11,449 bases of DNA from DASSNR01 sp036278935 (GCA_036278935.1 DASUKA010000065.1:1-11449); one strand, 5' to 3'; numbered from the stretch's first letter, positions 1-7,244 are shown. A program made the numbers and translations. The notes: generated by a model from the letters alone, not told the origin.

Positions 1-1365
1 CACCCCCAACGCCCTGAGCGCGCTCGGCATCACATCCGTCGTCCGCCGCGGCGTTCGTGCCACTGGCCGGTTCACTAGCAGCGGCACCAGCATGTGCTCG
101 CGGTGCAGCGCGCCGTGCGTGCTCACGTGCGGAATCGGCTCGTACCGCGCACGAAAGTCCCAGCCACGCGCCGCGGAGAGAATGATCTCCCCCGCGCGCG
201 CCGAGCCCGCGAGGTGGATGATCTGCGCCAGCGCATCGGGATAGTCGCTTGGCATCGTGACATCATGACTCTCGCTCGCGTCGAGTGCGCCATGCTCTCC
301 GATGTCGAGGGGATCACCCGTGATGAGATGGTAGAAGAAGCGCCCCTGCTCCACGCCCACCATCGCGCGTCCCCGCCCGCGGGCCCGCACCTCGCACTGC
401 GTGGGCGAGTGCGGCAGCAGCACCAGGTCCACCGACTCCCGCTCCAACAGCAGCTCGGCCAGCGGCTCCCAGCGCGCGGCGAGCTCCGGCCACCAGGGGC
501 GCGCGCGGCGGGATGTCTCCAGATACAGATGCGCCATCGCGTTCCCGCTCACCATTACAGCCACGTCCGGCCGGCGGAGCGCGTACACCCACGGATGCGC
601 GATGGTGCGGTGCCCCGCCGCCTGCACGAGCTGCGCGAGATCGTCATGCGCGCTCACCGCCGAATGTCCGTGATCGCTCACCACCCACAGATGCATGTCG
701 TGCCACCGCCCGGCGCGCTCGGCGTCATGACGGATCTCGGCGGCTACATCATCTACGATGCGCAGCGCGTCGCGCGCGAGGGGCGAGTCCTGGCCGGCGG
801 CGTGCGATGTCTTGTCCAGCCCCACCAGGGCGAGGAAGGTGAAGTCGGGGTGAGCGGTGCGAATGTGGCGGGCGACGTGACACCCCACATCGCGATCAAT
901 GCCCAGCCAGCCGCGCACGTTGCCGCGCCAGTGCACGCGTGCCACCCGCAGCATGAATCCTACGCTGCGACCCAGGCGGTCCGCGCGCCCCACGCCGCGC
1001 CCCACCATGCTCATCGCATTGAAGCGGCTGCGCACCAGATCGAAGATGGTCGGCGCGCTGGCGTCGAGGTCGCCATCCAGGTGGCGCATCTCGGCGCTGA
1101 GATAGCTGCGGCAGAACGGCGGGAGCGTGCACCGCTCGCGCGCGCGGTCGTACCAGCGAAGGCCCGGCAGCCCGACCGGCCCCGGAAAGCGCCCCATCAC
1201 GAAGGGCACGTAGCCCACGCCCGTGACCGAGGGAAAGACCGTGGAGACGGTGTGCAGGCCGCCTTCGCGACGCATGCGCGCCAGCGCGGGAAGGTCGCCC
1301 GCGTCACATGCCGCGGCAACACGGTCGGCACGCGCACCATCAGCCAGCAGTACGACGACCTTCAT
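1..1365 (-). CDS. Alkaline-phosphatase-superfamily phosphodiesterase/phosphatase (3' end off window)
   Basis: Reading leftward from the ATG at 1365-1363, the frame stays open for 455 codons to the window edge, so only the last few residues and the stop are missing. The protein starts MKVVVLLADGARAD, typical of type I phosphodiesterase/nucleotide pyrophosphatase enzymes. The superfamily's metal and nucleophile set is visible in order: D9; T48 in FPSVTG (the Ser/Thr nucleophile position); D184 and H188 in GLDKTSH; D231-H232 in SDHGH; H417 in STHG. The expected activity is two-metal hydrolysis of a phosphate mono- or diester; the substrate cannot be read from sequence. There is no signal peptide, so it is probably cytoplasmic, unlike many family members. 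GGAG (1372-1375 complement) lies 6 nt before the ATG and supports this start. The gene is divergent from the LOG-family gene across about 200 bp. A phosphoglycerate mutase-like or sulfatase-like relative is less likely given the nucleophile context. Confidence 0.85.
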   Translation of the reverse strand, partial: MKVVVLLADGARADRVAAACDAGDLPALARMRREGGLHTVSTVFPSVTGVGYVPFVMGRFPGPVGLPGLRWYDRARERCTLPPFCRSYLSAEMRHLDGDLDASAPTIFDLVRSRFNAMSMVGRGVGRADRLGRSVGFMLRVARVHWRGNVRGWLGIDRDVGCHVARHIRTAHPDFTFLALVGLDKTSHAAGQDSPLARDALRIVDDVAAEIRHDAERAGRWHDMHLWVVSDHGHSAVSAHDDLAQLVQAAGHRTIAHPWVYALRRPDVAVMVSGNAMAHLYLETSRRARPWWPELAARWEPLAELLLERESVDLVLLPHSPTQCEVRARGRGRAMVGVEQGRFFYHLITGDPLDIGEHGALDASESHDVTMPSDYPDALAQIIHLAGSARAGEIILSAARGWDFRARYEPIPHVSTHGALHREHMLVPLLVNRPVARTPRRTTDVMPSALRALGV

Positions 1366-1572
1366 GGGAGACTCCGGCCAGCGGAAGTCCGGCGACGATG
1401 CCGGCGTGCAGCGGAGGTCATCGTGCAAATCTACCACCATCGTTCCGCGACGCACGCGGCACGGTGGCTGTACACCCGATCGGCCGCTAGCTTTCGCGTT
1501 CCGGCGCGGACCAGTACCGCGCGCACGCGCGCAGCCGCTTGCGCGCTTATTGCTTTACCCCACCGATGGATC

Positions 1573-2562
1573 ATGGCGTCGAAACAATCACCACGAAAGA
1601 CGGCCAGGAAGAAGGCGAATCCGGTGCGAACCGGCACCGGCAAGCGCGCAAGCCCCGCCAAGATGGCTGCGGCGGAGCAGGAATCGCGCGATGCGTATCG
1701 CGAGCGTACCGAGGAAGGACACCGGAAGGCGGGGCGCGAGCCGCCGTCCTCTGCGCTGGTTGCGCGCCGCGGTGGGATCGTGAAGGCGGTCGACGGCACG
1801 TTGATCGACCAGTCGCTCCGCGATTACGTGCCGCTTCCCATCACCGAGGATCAGAAGCTGCTGCGCGGAACGTCCACGAACGGCGAGTTCCGGCGCACCG
1901 ATCCGTGGCGCGTGCTGCACATCACCTCGGAGTTCATCGAGGGGTTCGACACACTGGCCGCCGTCGAGAAGGGGGTGACGGTGTTCGGCTCCGCGCGCGT
2001 GGGGCCCGGCGATCCGCAGTATCAGGCGGCGCAGGAGACGGGGCGGCTCCTCGCGCAGGCGGGGTTCGCGATCATCACCGGCGCGGGCCCTGGTATCATG
2101 GAAGCCGCGAACAAGGGCGCCAAGCTCGGCGGCGGACGCTCCATCGGATGCAACATCGAACTCCCCTTCGAGCAGGGGGCGAACCCGTATCTCGATACGC
2201 TCATCAACTTCCGCTACTTCTTCGTGCGGAAGACGATGTTCGTGAAATACTCGGTGGCATTCATCATCTTCCCCGGCGGCTTCGGCACGCTCGACGAGCT
2301 GTTCGAGGCGCTCACGCTCATCCAGACGGGGAAGATCTATCACTTCCCCGTGATCATGTTCGGCCGGCACTACTGGGCAGGGCTCATCCGCTGGTTCCGC
2401 TCGCGGGTGCTGCTGGAGAAGAAGATCTCGCCGGGCGACATGGACCTCATGCTGCTCACCGATGACCCGGCCGAGGCGGCGAAGGCGGTGATTGCCGCGT
2501 ACGACGCACAATCACGGACCGATGGCGATGGCGGAGGGCACGGACGGCATGGCGACATCTGA
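1573..2562 (+). CDS. LOG family protein (TIGR00730), nucleotide 5'-monophosphate phosphoribohydrolase-like
   Basis: A 329-residue protein with a Rossmann-type LOG core (about residues 120-315). Diagnostic motifs are GAGPGIMEAANKGA (170-183), the R219-K220 pair in FFVRKTMF, and PGGFGTLDE (234-242). In characterised LOG enzymes these form the nucleotide pocket and the catalytic Arg/Glu that split the N-glycosidic bond of a nucleoside 5'-monophosphate, releasing base and ribose 5-phosphate. The older 'lysine decarboxylase' label for this family is misleading. The substrate here (cytokinin nucleotide, AMP/GMP or other) is not determinable. Residues 1-65 are a Lys/Arg/Ser/Pro-rich, probably disordered tail not needed for the fold. 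The start is uncertain: ATG 1573 has no evident Shine-Dalgarno, and ATG 1663 would remove 30 residues of the tail. The open frame extending upstream of 1573 lies antisense to the phosphodiesterase gene and is not coding. The 3' end overlaps the next gene by 14 bp, implying co-translation. Confidence 0.9.
   Translation: MASKQSPRKTARKKANPVRTGTGKRASPAKMAAAEQESRDAYRERTEEGHRKAGREPPSSALVARRGGIVKAVDGTLIDQSLRDYVPLPITEDQKLLRGTSTNGEFRRTDPWRVLHITSEFIEGFDTLAAVEKGVTVFGSARVGPGDPQYQAAQETGRLLAQAGFAIITGAGPGIMEAANKGAKLGGGRSIGCNIELPFEQGANPYLDTLINFRYFFVRKTMFVKYSVAFIIFPGGFGTLDELFEALTLIQTGKIYHFPVIMFGRHYWAGLIRWFRSRVLLEKKISPGDMDLMLLTDDPAEAAKAVIAAYDAQSRTDGDGGGHGRHGDI
2533..2538 (+). promoter_or_regulatory. Ribosome binding site deciding the start of the deoxyhypusine-synthase-like gene
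   Basis: GGAGGG lies inside the last codons of the LOG gene, 10 nt before ATG 2549. The earlier in-frame starts (TTG 2492, ATG 2522, ATG 2528) have no comparable purine tract upstream. I therefore place the start at 2549, giving a 14-bp overlap with the upstream gene. Confidence 0.55.
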
Positions 2563-3802
2563 CCACCACGGCGCGCCGCACCGCCCGACGGCAGCCGCGC
2601 CCAAGGCGGCGCAGAAGCGGGAGGCGGAAGCGCGCGAACGTGGCGGTGCCGCGCACATCGCGCACGACACCAGCCGCTTTCTGAGCGGACGGCGCATCGA
2701 TCCGCATCCCATCCGCGGCACCGAAGGCATACCGGACCTCATCGACAACGCCTTCCTGGCGTACAACGCGGCGCGGCTGCGTGAGGCGTGCCACCTCTTC
2801 ACGCAGAAGATGCTGGAGCCCGATGTGACGGTGGGGCTCACGCTCACCGGCGCACTCACGCCGGCGGGGCTCGGGATGTCGGCGCTCATCCCGCTCATCG
2901 AGGCGGGATTCGTGGACTGGATCATCTCCACGGGCGCGAATCTCTACCACGATACGCACTACGGCCTCGGGCTCGCCATGCACCGCGGCAACGCGCAGGA
3001 GTCGGACCTCGTGCTGCGCGAGGAAGGCGTCGTCCGCATCTACGACATCTTCTTCGACTACGACGTCCTGCTGTCCACCGACGCGTTCTACCGGCAGATC
3101 ATGCGCGCGCCGGAGTTTCAGCGCGCCATGTCGAGCGCGGAGTTCCACCATCTGTGCGGCAAGTACGTGCGTGAGCGAGAGAACGCGCTGGGCATCGGGC
3201 AGCGCTCGCTGCTCTCCGCCGCGTATGCCGCCGGCGTGCCCGTGTACACCTCGTCGCCCGGCGATTCGTCGATCGGGATGAACATCGCGGCGCTGGCGCT
3301 GGAGGGGAATGCGCTGGTGATCGACCCGAATCTGGATGTGAACGAAACGGCGTCCATCGTCCTCGGCGCCAAGCGCTCAGGGGGGCGGAGCGGGGTGATG
3401 ATCCTGGGCGGCGGGAGCCCCAAGAACTTCATGCTGCAGACGGAGCCGCAGATCCAGGAAGTGCTGGGGATCGACGAGCGGGGGCACGATTTCTTTTTGC
3501 AAGTGACCGACGCGCGGCCGGATACGGGCGGGCTCTCGGGCGCCACGCCCTCCGAAGCGGTGAGCTGGGGGAAGATCGATCCCGACAAGCTGCCGGACGC
3601 GGTGGTGTGCTATCTCGATTCGACCGTCGCGCTCCCGCTCCTGACGGCGTACGCCCTCGGCCGGCACACGCCGCGCGCGCTCAAGCGGCTGTACGACCGG
3701 CGCGCGGAGCTCATGGCGCAGCTCAGGCACGAGTTCGAGGGGGCGGCGGGGGTCGCGGTGCCGGCGGCGGAGACGGAGGAAGTCCTGCAACGCCATCGGT
3801 AG
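2549..3802 (+). CDS. Deoxyhypusine synthase-like protein (bacterial DHS/homospermidine synthase-like family)
   Basis: A 417-residue protein clearly related to deoxyhypusine synthase along residues about 45-395. Visible motifs are STGANLYHDTHYG (from 127; the NAD-binding 'TxGG' region), VPVYTSSPGDSSIG, GGGSPKNF (287-294) and SEAVSWGK ending at K342. K342 matches the human catalytic Lys329 that carries the aminobutyl group from spermidine; E336, W340 and S330 also match pocket residues. Other pocket positions differ: human His288, Asn292 and Asp316 align with N293, Q297 and L329. The chemistry expected from the family is NAD-dependent aminobutyl transfer. Bacteria lack eIF5A, so a small amine acceptor such as putrescine (giving homospermidine) is a plausible but unproven role. 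It is cytosolic, with no signal peptide. Residues 1-40 are low-complexity and probably disordered. It overlaps the LOG gene by 14 bp and is followed 8 nt later by the NTF2-like gene, so one transcript is likely. No other polyamine gene lies in the window. Confidence 0.88.
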   Translation: MATSDHHGAPHRPTAAAPKAAQKREAEARERGGAAHIAHDTSRFLSGRRIDPHPIRGTEGIPDLIDNAFLAYNAARLREACHLFTQKMLEPDVTVGLTLTGALTPAGLGMSALIPLIEAGFVDWIISTGANLYHDTHYGLGLAMHRGNAQESDLVLREEGVVRIYDIFFDYDVLLSTDAFYRQIMRAPEFQRAMSSAEFHHLCGKYVRERENALGIGQRSLLSAAYAAGVPVYTSSPGDSSIGMNIAALALEGNALVIDPNLDVNETASIVLGAKRSGGRSGVMILGGGSPKNFMLQTEPQIQEVLGIDERGHDFFLQVTDARPDTGGLSGATPSEAVSWGKIDPDKLPDAVVCYLDSTVALPLLTAYALGRHTPRALKRLYDRRAELMAQLRHEFEGAAGVAVPAAETEEVLQRHR

Positions 3803-3810
3803 GTTGCGGG

Positions 3811-4377
3811 ATGCGCGGCGCGCGATACGCCTCCACACTGGAGCCCATGATCATGCTGCTCGGTCTGGCTATCGGTATCATCACGACACTCTCGGTCGCG
3901 CTTCCCTCGGCACGTGCGGCAACGCCGCTATTGCCCAACCCCTGCGCCGCCGCGCCCCCCGGCGTCATCCAGACCGGGCGCGACAGCGCAAGCGTCCTGC
4001 ACGTGGAAGAGGCGTGGATCAGCGCCATCAACGCGCACGACACGAGCGCCGTCGCCTGCATCCTCTCGGATGACTTTCTGGATACGAGCTGGCAGGGCCG
4101 CCTGCGCACCAAGCGGGACCAGATCGCAGGCCTCGCGCGCCCCCGGGCGTACCAGCAGCGCTATCAGGACTGGCGCGTGACCGTGGCCGGCTCGACGGCG
4201 GTGGTGCGCGGCCTCAGCGTGGTGAGCGACTCCTCGGGACACGCGCTCATGCAGATGCGCTTTACCGATGTCTACGCGTATCGCGATGGCCGCTGGCAGG
4301 CGATCGCGGCGCAAGAGACACCGGTGGCCAGCGCAGGGCGCCGCACTGGACAGCCGCCGGATGCCCATCTACTATGA
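3811..4377 (+). CDS. Exported NTF2-like / DUF4440-type (SnoaL-fold) protein
   Basis: A 188-residue protein with an N-terminal signal peptide: basic start (R2, R5), hydrophobic stretch 13-31, and a likely signal peptidase I site after ARA at residue 36. The mature part (about 62-174) looks like a single NTF2-like domain. It opens with VLHVEEAWISAINAHD and a DDFLD turn, and ends with FTDVYAYRDGRWQAIAAQ, a pattern typical of DUF4440 and ketosteroid-isomerase-like proteins. Family members bind small molecules or act as accessory domains; no catalytic role can be assigned. It starts 8 nt after the deoxyhypusine-synthase-like gene. Start choice: ATG 3811 gives the charged n-region expected of a signal peptide and has only a weak AGG 7 nt upstream. 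ATG 3853, with GGAG 9 nt upstream, and ATG 3847 are alternatives that would leave the signal peptide uncharged. The domain assignment rests on pattern recognition only. Confidence 0.72.
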   Translation: MRGARYASTLEPMIMLLGLAIGIITTLSVALPSARAATPLLPNPCAAAPPGVIQTGRDSASVLHVEEAWISAINAHDTSAVACILSDDFLDTSWQGRLRTKRDQIAGLARPRAYQQRYQDWRVTVAGSTAVVRGLSVVSDSSGHALMQMRFTDVYAYRDGRWQAIAAQETPVASAGRRTGQPPDAHLL

Positions 4378-4560
4378 ACATATGCTTTTGAGGACAGCAG
4401 ATGGTCAGTGTCGCAGTTCTGCGGCACGCGACATGGCGTCCGTGCAGGCATTGTGGCGCACGGATTGCTCCAATGAATGGTCGGACCTGGTGCGCCGCTC
4501 GAGAGGTGGCGTGCACGGGACATCGAGCTAGTCAGGGCGGTGGGAGTCGCTTGTCTATAG

Positions 4561-4596
4561 GCGCCCGGCCCATTGCAGGCCGGGCGCTCCACTTTT
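4561..4596 (+). terminator. Rho-independent terminator-like hairpin upstream of greA
   Basis: GCGCCCGGCC (4561-4570) and GGCCGGGCGC (4578-4587) form a perfect 10-bp GC stem with a 7-nt loop. After a short TCCAC gap comes TTTT (4593-4596). It would end transcripts from the three-gene run upstream or, if greA is transcribed from further upstream, act as a leader attenuator. The U-tract is short and offset, so efficiency is uncertain. Confidence 0.6.
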
Positions 4597-4602
4597 ATGC
4601 GG

Positions 4603-4608
4603 TATACA
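4603..4608 (+). promoter_or_regulatory. Candidate -10 element for leaderless greA transcript
   Basis: TATACA lies with 7 nt between it and the greA ATG at 4616, and no Shine-Dalgarno sequence precedes that ATG. This spacing is what is seen when transcription starts at the start codon itself. No convincing -35 hexamer is visible; the region 17-18 bp upstream is the GC hairpin. Inference only. Confidence 0.35.
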
Positions 4609-4615
4609 CCCGACG

Positions 4616-5092
4616 ATGATCGAAGAACTGAAGCGCAAGCTGGAGGATGAGGTCAACGCGCTCCAGCACGAGCTCAACGTTACGCTCCCCAATGAGATCC
4701 GCAAAGCGGTGGAGCTCGGGGACCTGCGTGAAAACAGCGAGTACAAGGCGGCCCTCGAGCGACAGCAGTTCGTGCAGGCGCGCTTGGGGCAGCTCCGCCA
4801 GCGACTGAGCAAGCTCTCGCAGATCGATGTCAGCCAGATTCCGGCCGACAAGGTGGGCCTCGGCTCGCGCGTGGTCGTGAAGGATGCGAAGACCGGGGCA
4901 ACCGAGGTCTACTATCTCGTCTTTGGCGATGCCATGGACTTCGAGGAGGGACACGTCACCATGGCGTCGCCCATTGGCCGCGCTCTGCTCGGCAAGGGCG
5001 TCGGCGACAAAGTCGCCCTCAAGCTGCCCACCATGACGCGCCACCTCAAGGTCATGGAGCTCGCCACTATCCACGAGAGCGCCGTAGAGTAG
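4616..5092 (+). CDS. greA: Transcription elongation factor GreA
   Basis: A 158-residue protein of standard GreA length. Residues 1-75 form the antiparallel coiled coil that enters the RNA polymerase secondary channel. The tip motif GDLRENSEYKAA (35-46) carries the acidic pair D36/E39, equivalent to E. coli D41/E44, which coordinates the Mg2+ used for intrinsic RNA cleavage. Residues about 80-158 form the FKBP-like C-terminal domain, with the hallmark SPIGRALLGKGVGD. GreA rescues backtracked polymerase by stimulating cleavage of the RNA 3' end. The start at 4616 gives the normal N-terminus although no Shine-Dalgarno is present. A terminator-like hairpin ends 28 nt before the ATG. The gene is convergent with glpD, with only 15 bp between the two stop codons. 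No anomalies are seen in the protein. Confidence 0.97.
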   Translation: MIEELKRKLEDEVNALQHELNVTLPNEIRKAVELGDLRENSEYKAALERQQFVQARLGQLRQRLSKLSQIDVSQIPADKVGLGSRVVVKDAKTGATEVYYLVFGDAMDFEEGHVTMASPIGRALLGKGVGDKVALKLPTMTRHLKVMELATIHESAVE

Positions 5093-5108
5093 GGGTCGGC
5101 CTGCCCCT
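5091..5108. terminator. Weak inverted repeat between convergent greA and glpD
   Basis: AGGGG (5091-5095) can pair with CCCCT (5104-5108) around an 8-nt loop. The repeat overlaps both stop codons. It is the only symmetric element in the 15-bp gap and has no T-run on either side, so its terminator role is doubtful. Confidence 0.2.
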
Positions 5109-6802
5109 CACTCCACCTTGAACAACACCGCAACCTCCTGCTGGTACCGCGCGAGCTCGGCATCGATGTGCTTCGCGCTCCAGCCGAGGAGGGGCGCCAC
5201 GACGCGGGCGGCGGCGGGTGCGGCGGCCAGACCGTGGTCGTGCGTCTCGAAGGCGATGTGCAGGCGACGGATGAGCAGGTCCGCGAGCGTGAGCGCCATC
5301 TCCTGCTCCACGGCGTACACCAGCTCGGCCGCGATGTCCGTGAGCGATGGGACGACGGACGCCGCCAGGGCGCCCTTCGCCTCGACAATCGCCCACACCG
5401 CGCGCCACTCGCTTCCATAACGGGCCACCAGGTGGTCCGCCAGCGCCGGCCTGCTGATCTGCGCGCGTGCCTCCGCCAGCTCCGCATCCAGCGAGGCAAT
5501 CGCGCCGCCGGGGAGCGGCACATGATCCGTGGGAGCGCCATGGCCCGTGACGCCGAGTGCCTGCGCTACCGCGTCCACCACCTGCGCGGCCATCACCCGG
5601 TAGGTCGTCAGCTTGCCCCCCGTGATCGTGAGCAGGCCTGGCGCCGTCCACGTGAGTCGATGCTCGCGTGAGATGCGGTCCGGCGTGCTGGAGCCGCTCT
5701 CGGCCAGCGGCCGCACCCCCGCCCATGCGCTCACCACATCGGCGCGCCCGAGATGTGCGCCGGGAAAGAAGGCGTTGGCCGACCGCAGCAGGTAGGTGAC
5801 GTCCTGCCTGGCGGCGTGCACGGACTCGGCAGGGCCGGGGTACTCGGTGTCCGTGGTCCCGATGATGGTGTGGGCGCCGGCGGGGAGGATGAACATCACG
5901 CGCCCGTCGATGGGGGAGAGCAATGTGAGCGCGCCGCGATTGGCGATCCGCCCACGCGGCACGGCGATGTGCACCCCCTTGGTGCCGTGCACCATCTCGG
6001 GTGCCTCGGGGCGCGCCATCCGGCTGACGAGGGTGGACCACGGACCGGTGGCGTTCACCACGCTGCGCGCGGCGACCGTGATCCTGTTCCCGCTCAGCGT
6101 GTCCACGGCGACCGCGCCGCTCACGGCCCCGCCCTCCATCACGAGCTGCCGGACCTCCACATGGTTCAGCACCACGGCGCCCGCTTCAGCGGCGGCGCGC
6201 GCGTTGGCGAGCGTGAGACGAATGTCGTCCGTGTGGGCGTCGTAGTACGAGAAGCCGCCGCGGAGCCCGTGCTCGCGCAGCGCCGGCTCGGCGGTGCCCA
6301 CCGCGCGCGCGCTCAGACGGTGGTGGCGGGCAATGTTGCGAAAGAGGGCGAGCGCATCGTACACCCAGAGGCCCGCGCCCAGTTTCCAGCGTGGGATCCG
6401 CGCCTTGGCATAGACGGGCCAGATGAAGCGCAGCGGTTGCACGAGGTGCGGCGCGATATGCCGCAGCACCTGCCTCTCGCGGCTGGCCTCGAAAACGAGA
6501 TGCAGTGCGCCCTGCTCCAGATAGCGCAGCCCGCCATGGACCAGGCGCGAGGATCGGCTGGAGGTTCCACTGGCAAAGTCGTCACGCTCGACCAGGGCGA
6601 CCGTGAGTCCGCGCATGGCGGCATCGCGGGCGATGCCGGCACCGGTGATCCCGCCGCCGATCACGAGCAGGTCGTGCGGCGTGGTGGCGAGTGCCGAGAG
6701 AAGGGCACCTCGCGCGGCCGCATTGAAGCGCGAGTCGTTCACGATGGGCCGAGGCGGCGCGGGTGATGCTGTGCGAGCCGCTCCGGCAGCCGAGTGCCCC
6801 AT
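5108..6802 (-). CDS. glpD: Aerobic-type FAD-dependent glycerol-3-phosphate dehydrogenase
   Basis: A 564-residue protein from ATG 6802. It oxidises sn-glycerol 3-phosphate to dihydroxyacetone phosphate and passes electrons to the membrane quinone pool, so it acts as a peripheral inner-membrane enzyme. Visible motifs are the FAD dinucleotide fold VIGGGITGAGIARDAAMRG (47-65), RLVHGGLRYLEQG (86-98), GTKGVHIAVPRG, VSAWAGVRPL and GGKLTTYR (395-402), followed by the C-terminal helical domain typical of GlpD. Length is normal. Start choice is open. ATG 6802 is used here, with GGAG about 15 nt upstream. GTG 6742 would begin NDSRFNAAARG, closest to the family's usual N-terminus. ATG 6916 would add 38 Arg/Ala-rich residues unlike any GlpD. 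No glpK, glpF or glpR is in the window, so the gene appears monocistronic. A strong promoter-like sequence lies at 6934-6963. Confidence 0.95.
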   Translation of the reverse strand: MGHSAAGAARTASPAPPRPIVNDSRFNAAARGALLSALATTPHDLLVIGGGITGAGIARDAAMRGLTVALVERDDFASGTSSRSSRLVHGGLRYLEQGALHLVFEASRERQVLRHIAPHLVQPLRFIWPVYAKARIPRWKLGAGLWVYDALALFRNIARHHRLSARAVGTAEPALREHGLRGGFSYYDAHTDDIRLTLANARAAAEAGAVVLNHVEVRQLVMEGGAVSGAVAVDTLSGNRITVAARSVVNATGPWSTLVSRMARPEAPEMVHGTKGVHIAVPRGRIANRGALTLLSPIDGRVMFILPAGAHTIIGTTDTEYPGPAESVHAARQDVTYLLRSANAFFPGAHLGRADVVSAWAGVRPLAESGSSTPDRISREHRLTWTAPGLLTITGGKLTTYRVMAAQVVDAVAQALGVTGHGAPTDHVPLPGGAIASLDAELAEARAQISRPALADHLVARYGSEWRAVWAIVEAKGALAASVVPSLTDIAAELVYAVEQEMALTLADLLIRRLHIAFETHDHGLAAAPAAARVVAPLLGWSAKHIDAELARYQQEVAVLFKVE

Positions 6803-6933
6803 CGAGATGCGGATCTGTTCTCCATTGCGAGCGGCGCCCCGCACGTGCGCGAGGCGCCGCCATGTTGCGCGCCGGCAGCAGCGTCGGTCAGCGGAGGCTC
6901 CGTTCTGAAGGATCATGCGACATCGCAGCGCGG

Positions 6934-6963
6934 ATCATATGGTGTGGCGGTGCTACAGGTCAA
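6934..6963 (-). promoter_or_regulatory. Sigma-70-type promoter for glpD
   Basis: On the minus strand TTGACC (6963-6958) and TATGAT (6939-6934) are separated by 18 bp. Each hexamer matches the consensus at 5 of 6 positions. Transcription would start near 6927, giving a leader of about 125 nt to ATG 6802 or about 10 nt to ATG 6916. Confidence 0.65.
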
Positions 6964-7063
6964 TAGTGCAGAGGAGATGCGGCGGTTTTGCTGTCCCGGC
7001 GGCAGATGACCCGCTCAGGATGGGCTGCAGCGGCCCTGCTGCTCGATCGGAGGAGTTGGAGAA

Positions 7064-7077
7064 GCGCCCGCGGGCGC
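7064..7077. repeat. 14-bp perfect GC palindrome
   Basis: GCGCCCGCGGGCGC reads identically on both strands. It is the most symmetric element in the middle of the divergent spacer and could be an operator, but such palindromes also arise by chance in DNA this GC-rich. Confidence 0.3.
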
Positions 7078-7244
7078 GGTCAGCGGCGCAGGAGCGCGAC
7101 GGAGGCGCCGTGCGGGGCCACATAACTGCTGCTGCTCTGCGGCGGCGCAGCATCCGCATTGTCGTGCGCCATCAACGATGGACACATTTTGCAGATTGCA
7201 AGAGGGTTCTTGGTCGCAGGTCAACTCCTTGTGCGAGAGCGGCT

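Noticed and set aside
94..1572. Long plus-strand open frame continuous with the LOG gene, which would give an 822-residue protein
   Set aside because: It runs antisense to the phosphodiesterase gene, whose minus-strand frame holds all family motifs. The plus translation is His/Arg/Ala-rich with no domain. The LOG family region only begins after 1573.
1366..1572. Possible promoters in the spacer between the phosphodiesterase and LOG genes
   Set aside because: Only partial -10-like matches (for example TAGATT on the minus strand) without a paired -35 were seen, too weak to report as sites.
1588..2511. Long minus-strand open frame across the LOG gene
   Set aside because: It is an antisense shadow caused by GC-rich third positions. 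The plus strand carries intact LOG motifs.
4361..4531. Small plus-strand ORF of 56 residues after the NTF2-like gene
   Set aside because: It has no Shine-Dalgarno and no recognisable motif, and it overlaps the end of the NTF2-like gene. Its composition fits random reading of GC-rich spacer.
4555..5074. Minus-strand frames across greA
   Set aside because: GreA on the plus strand is unambiguous over its full length; the antisense frames show no family motifs.
7121..7170. CTGCTGCTCTGCGGCGGCGCAGCA-like stretch considered as a tandem repeat or tRNA-like fold
   Set aside because: The repeats are short and imperfect, and no tRNA cloverleaf with a T-loop motif can be drawn.
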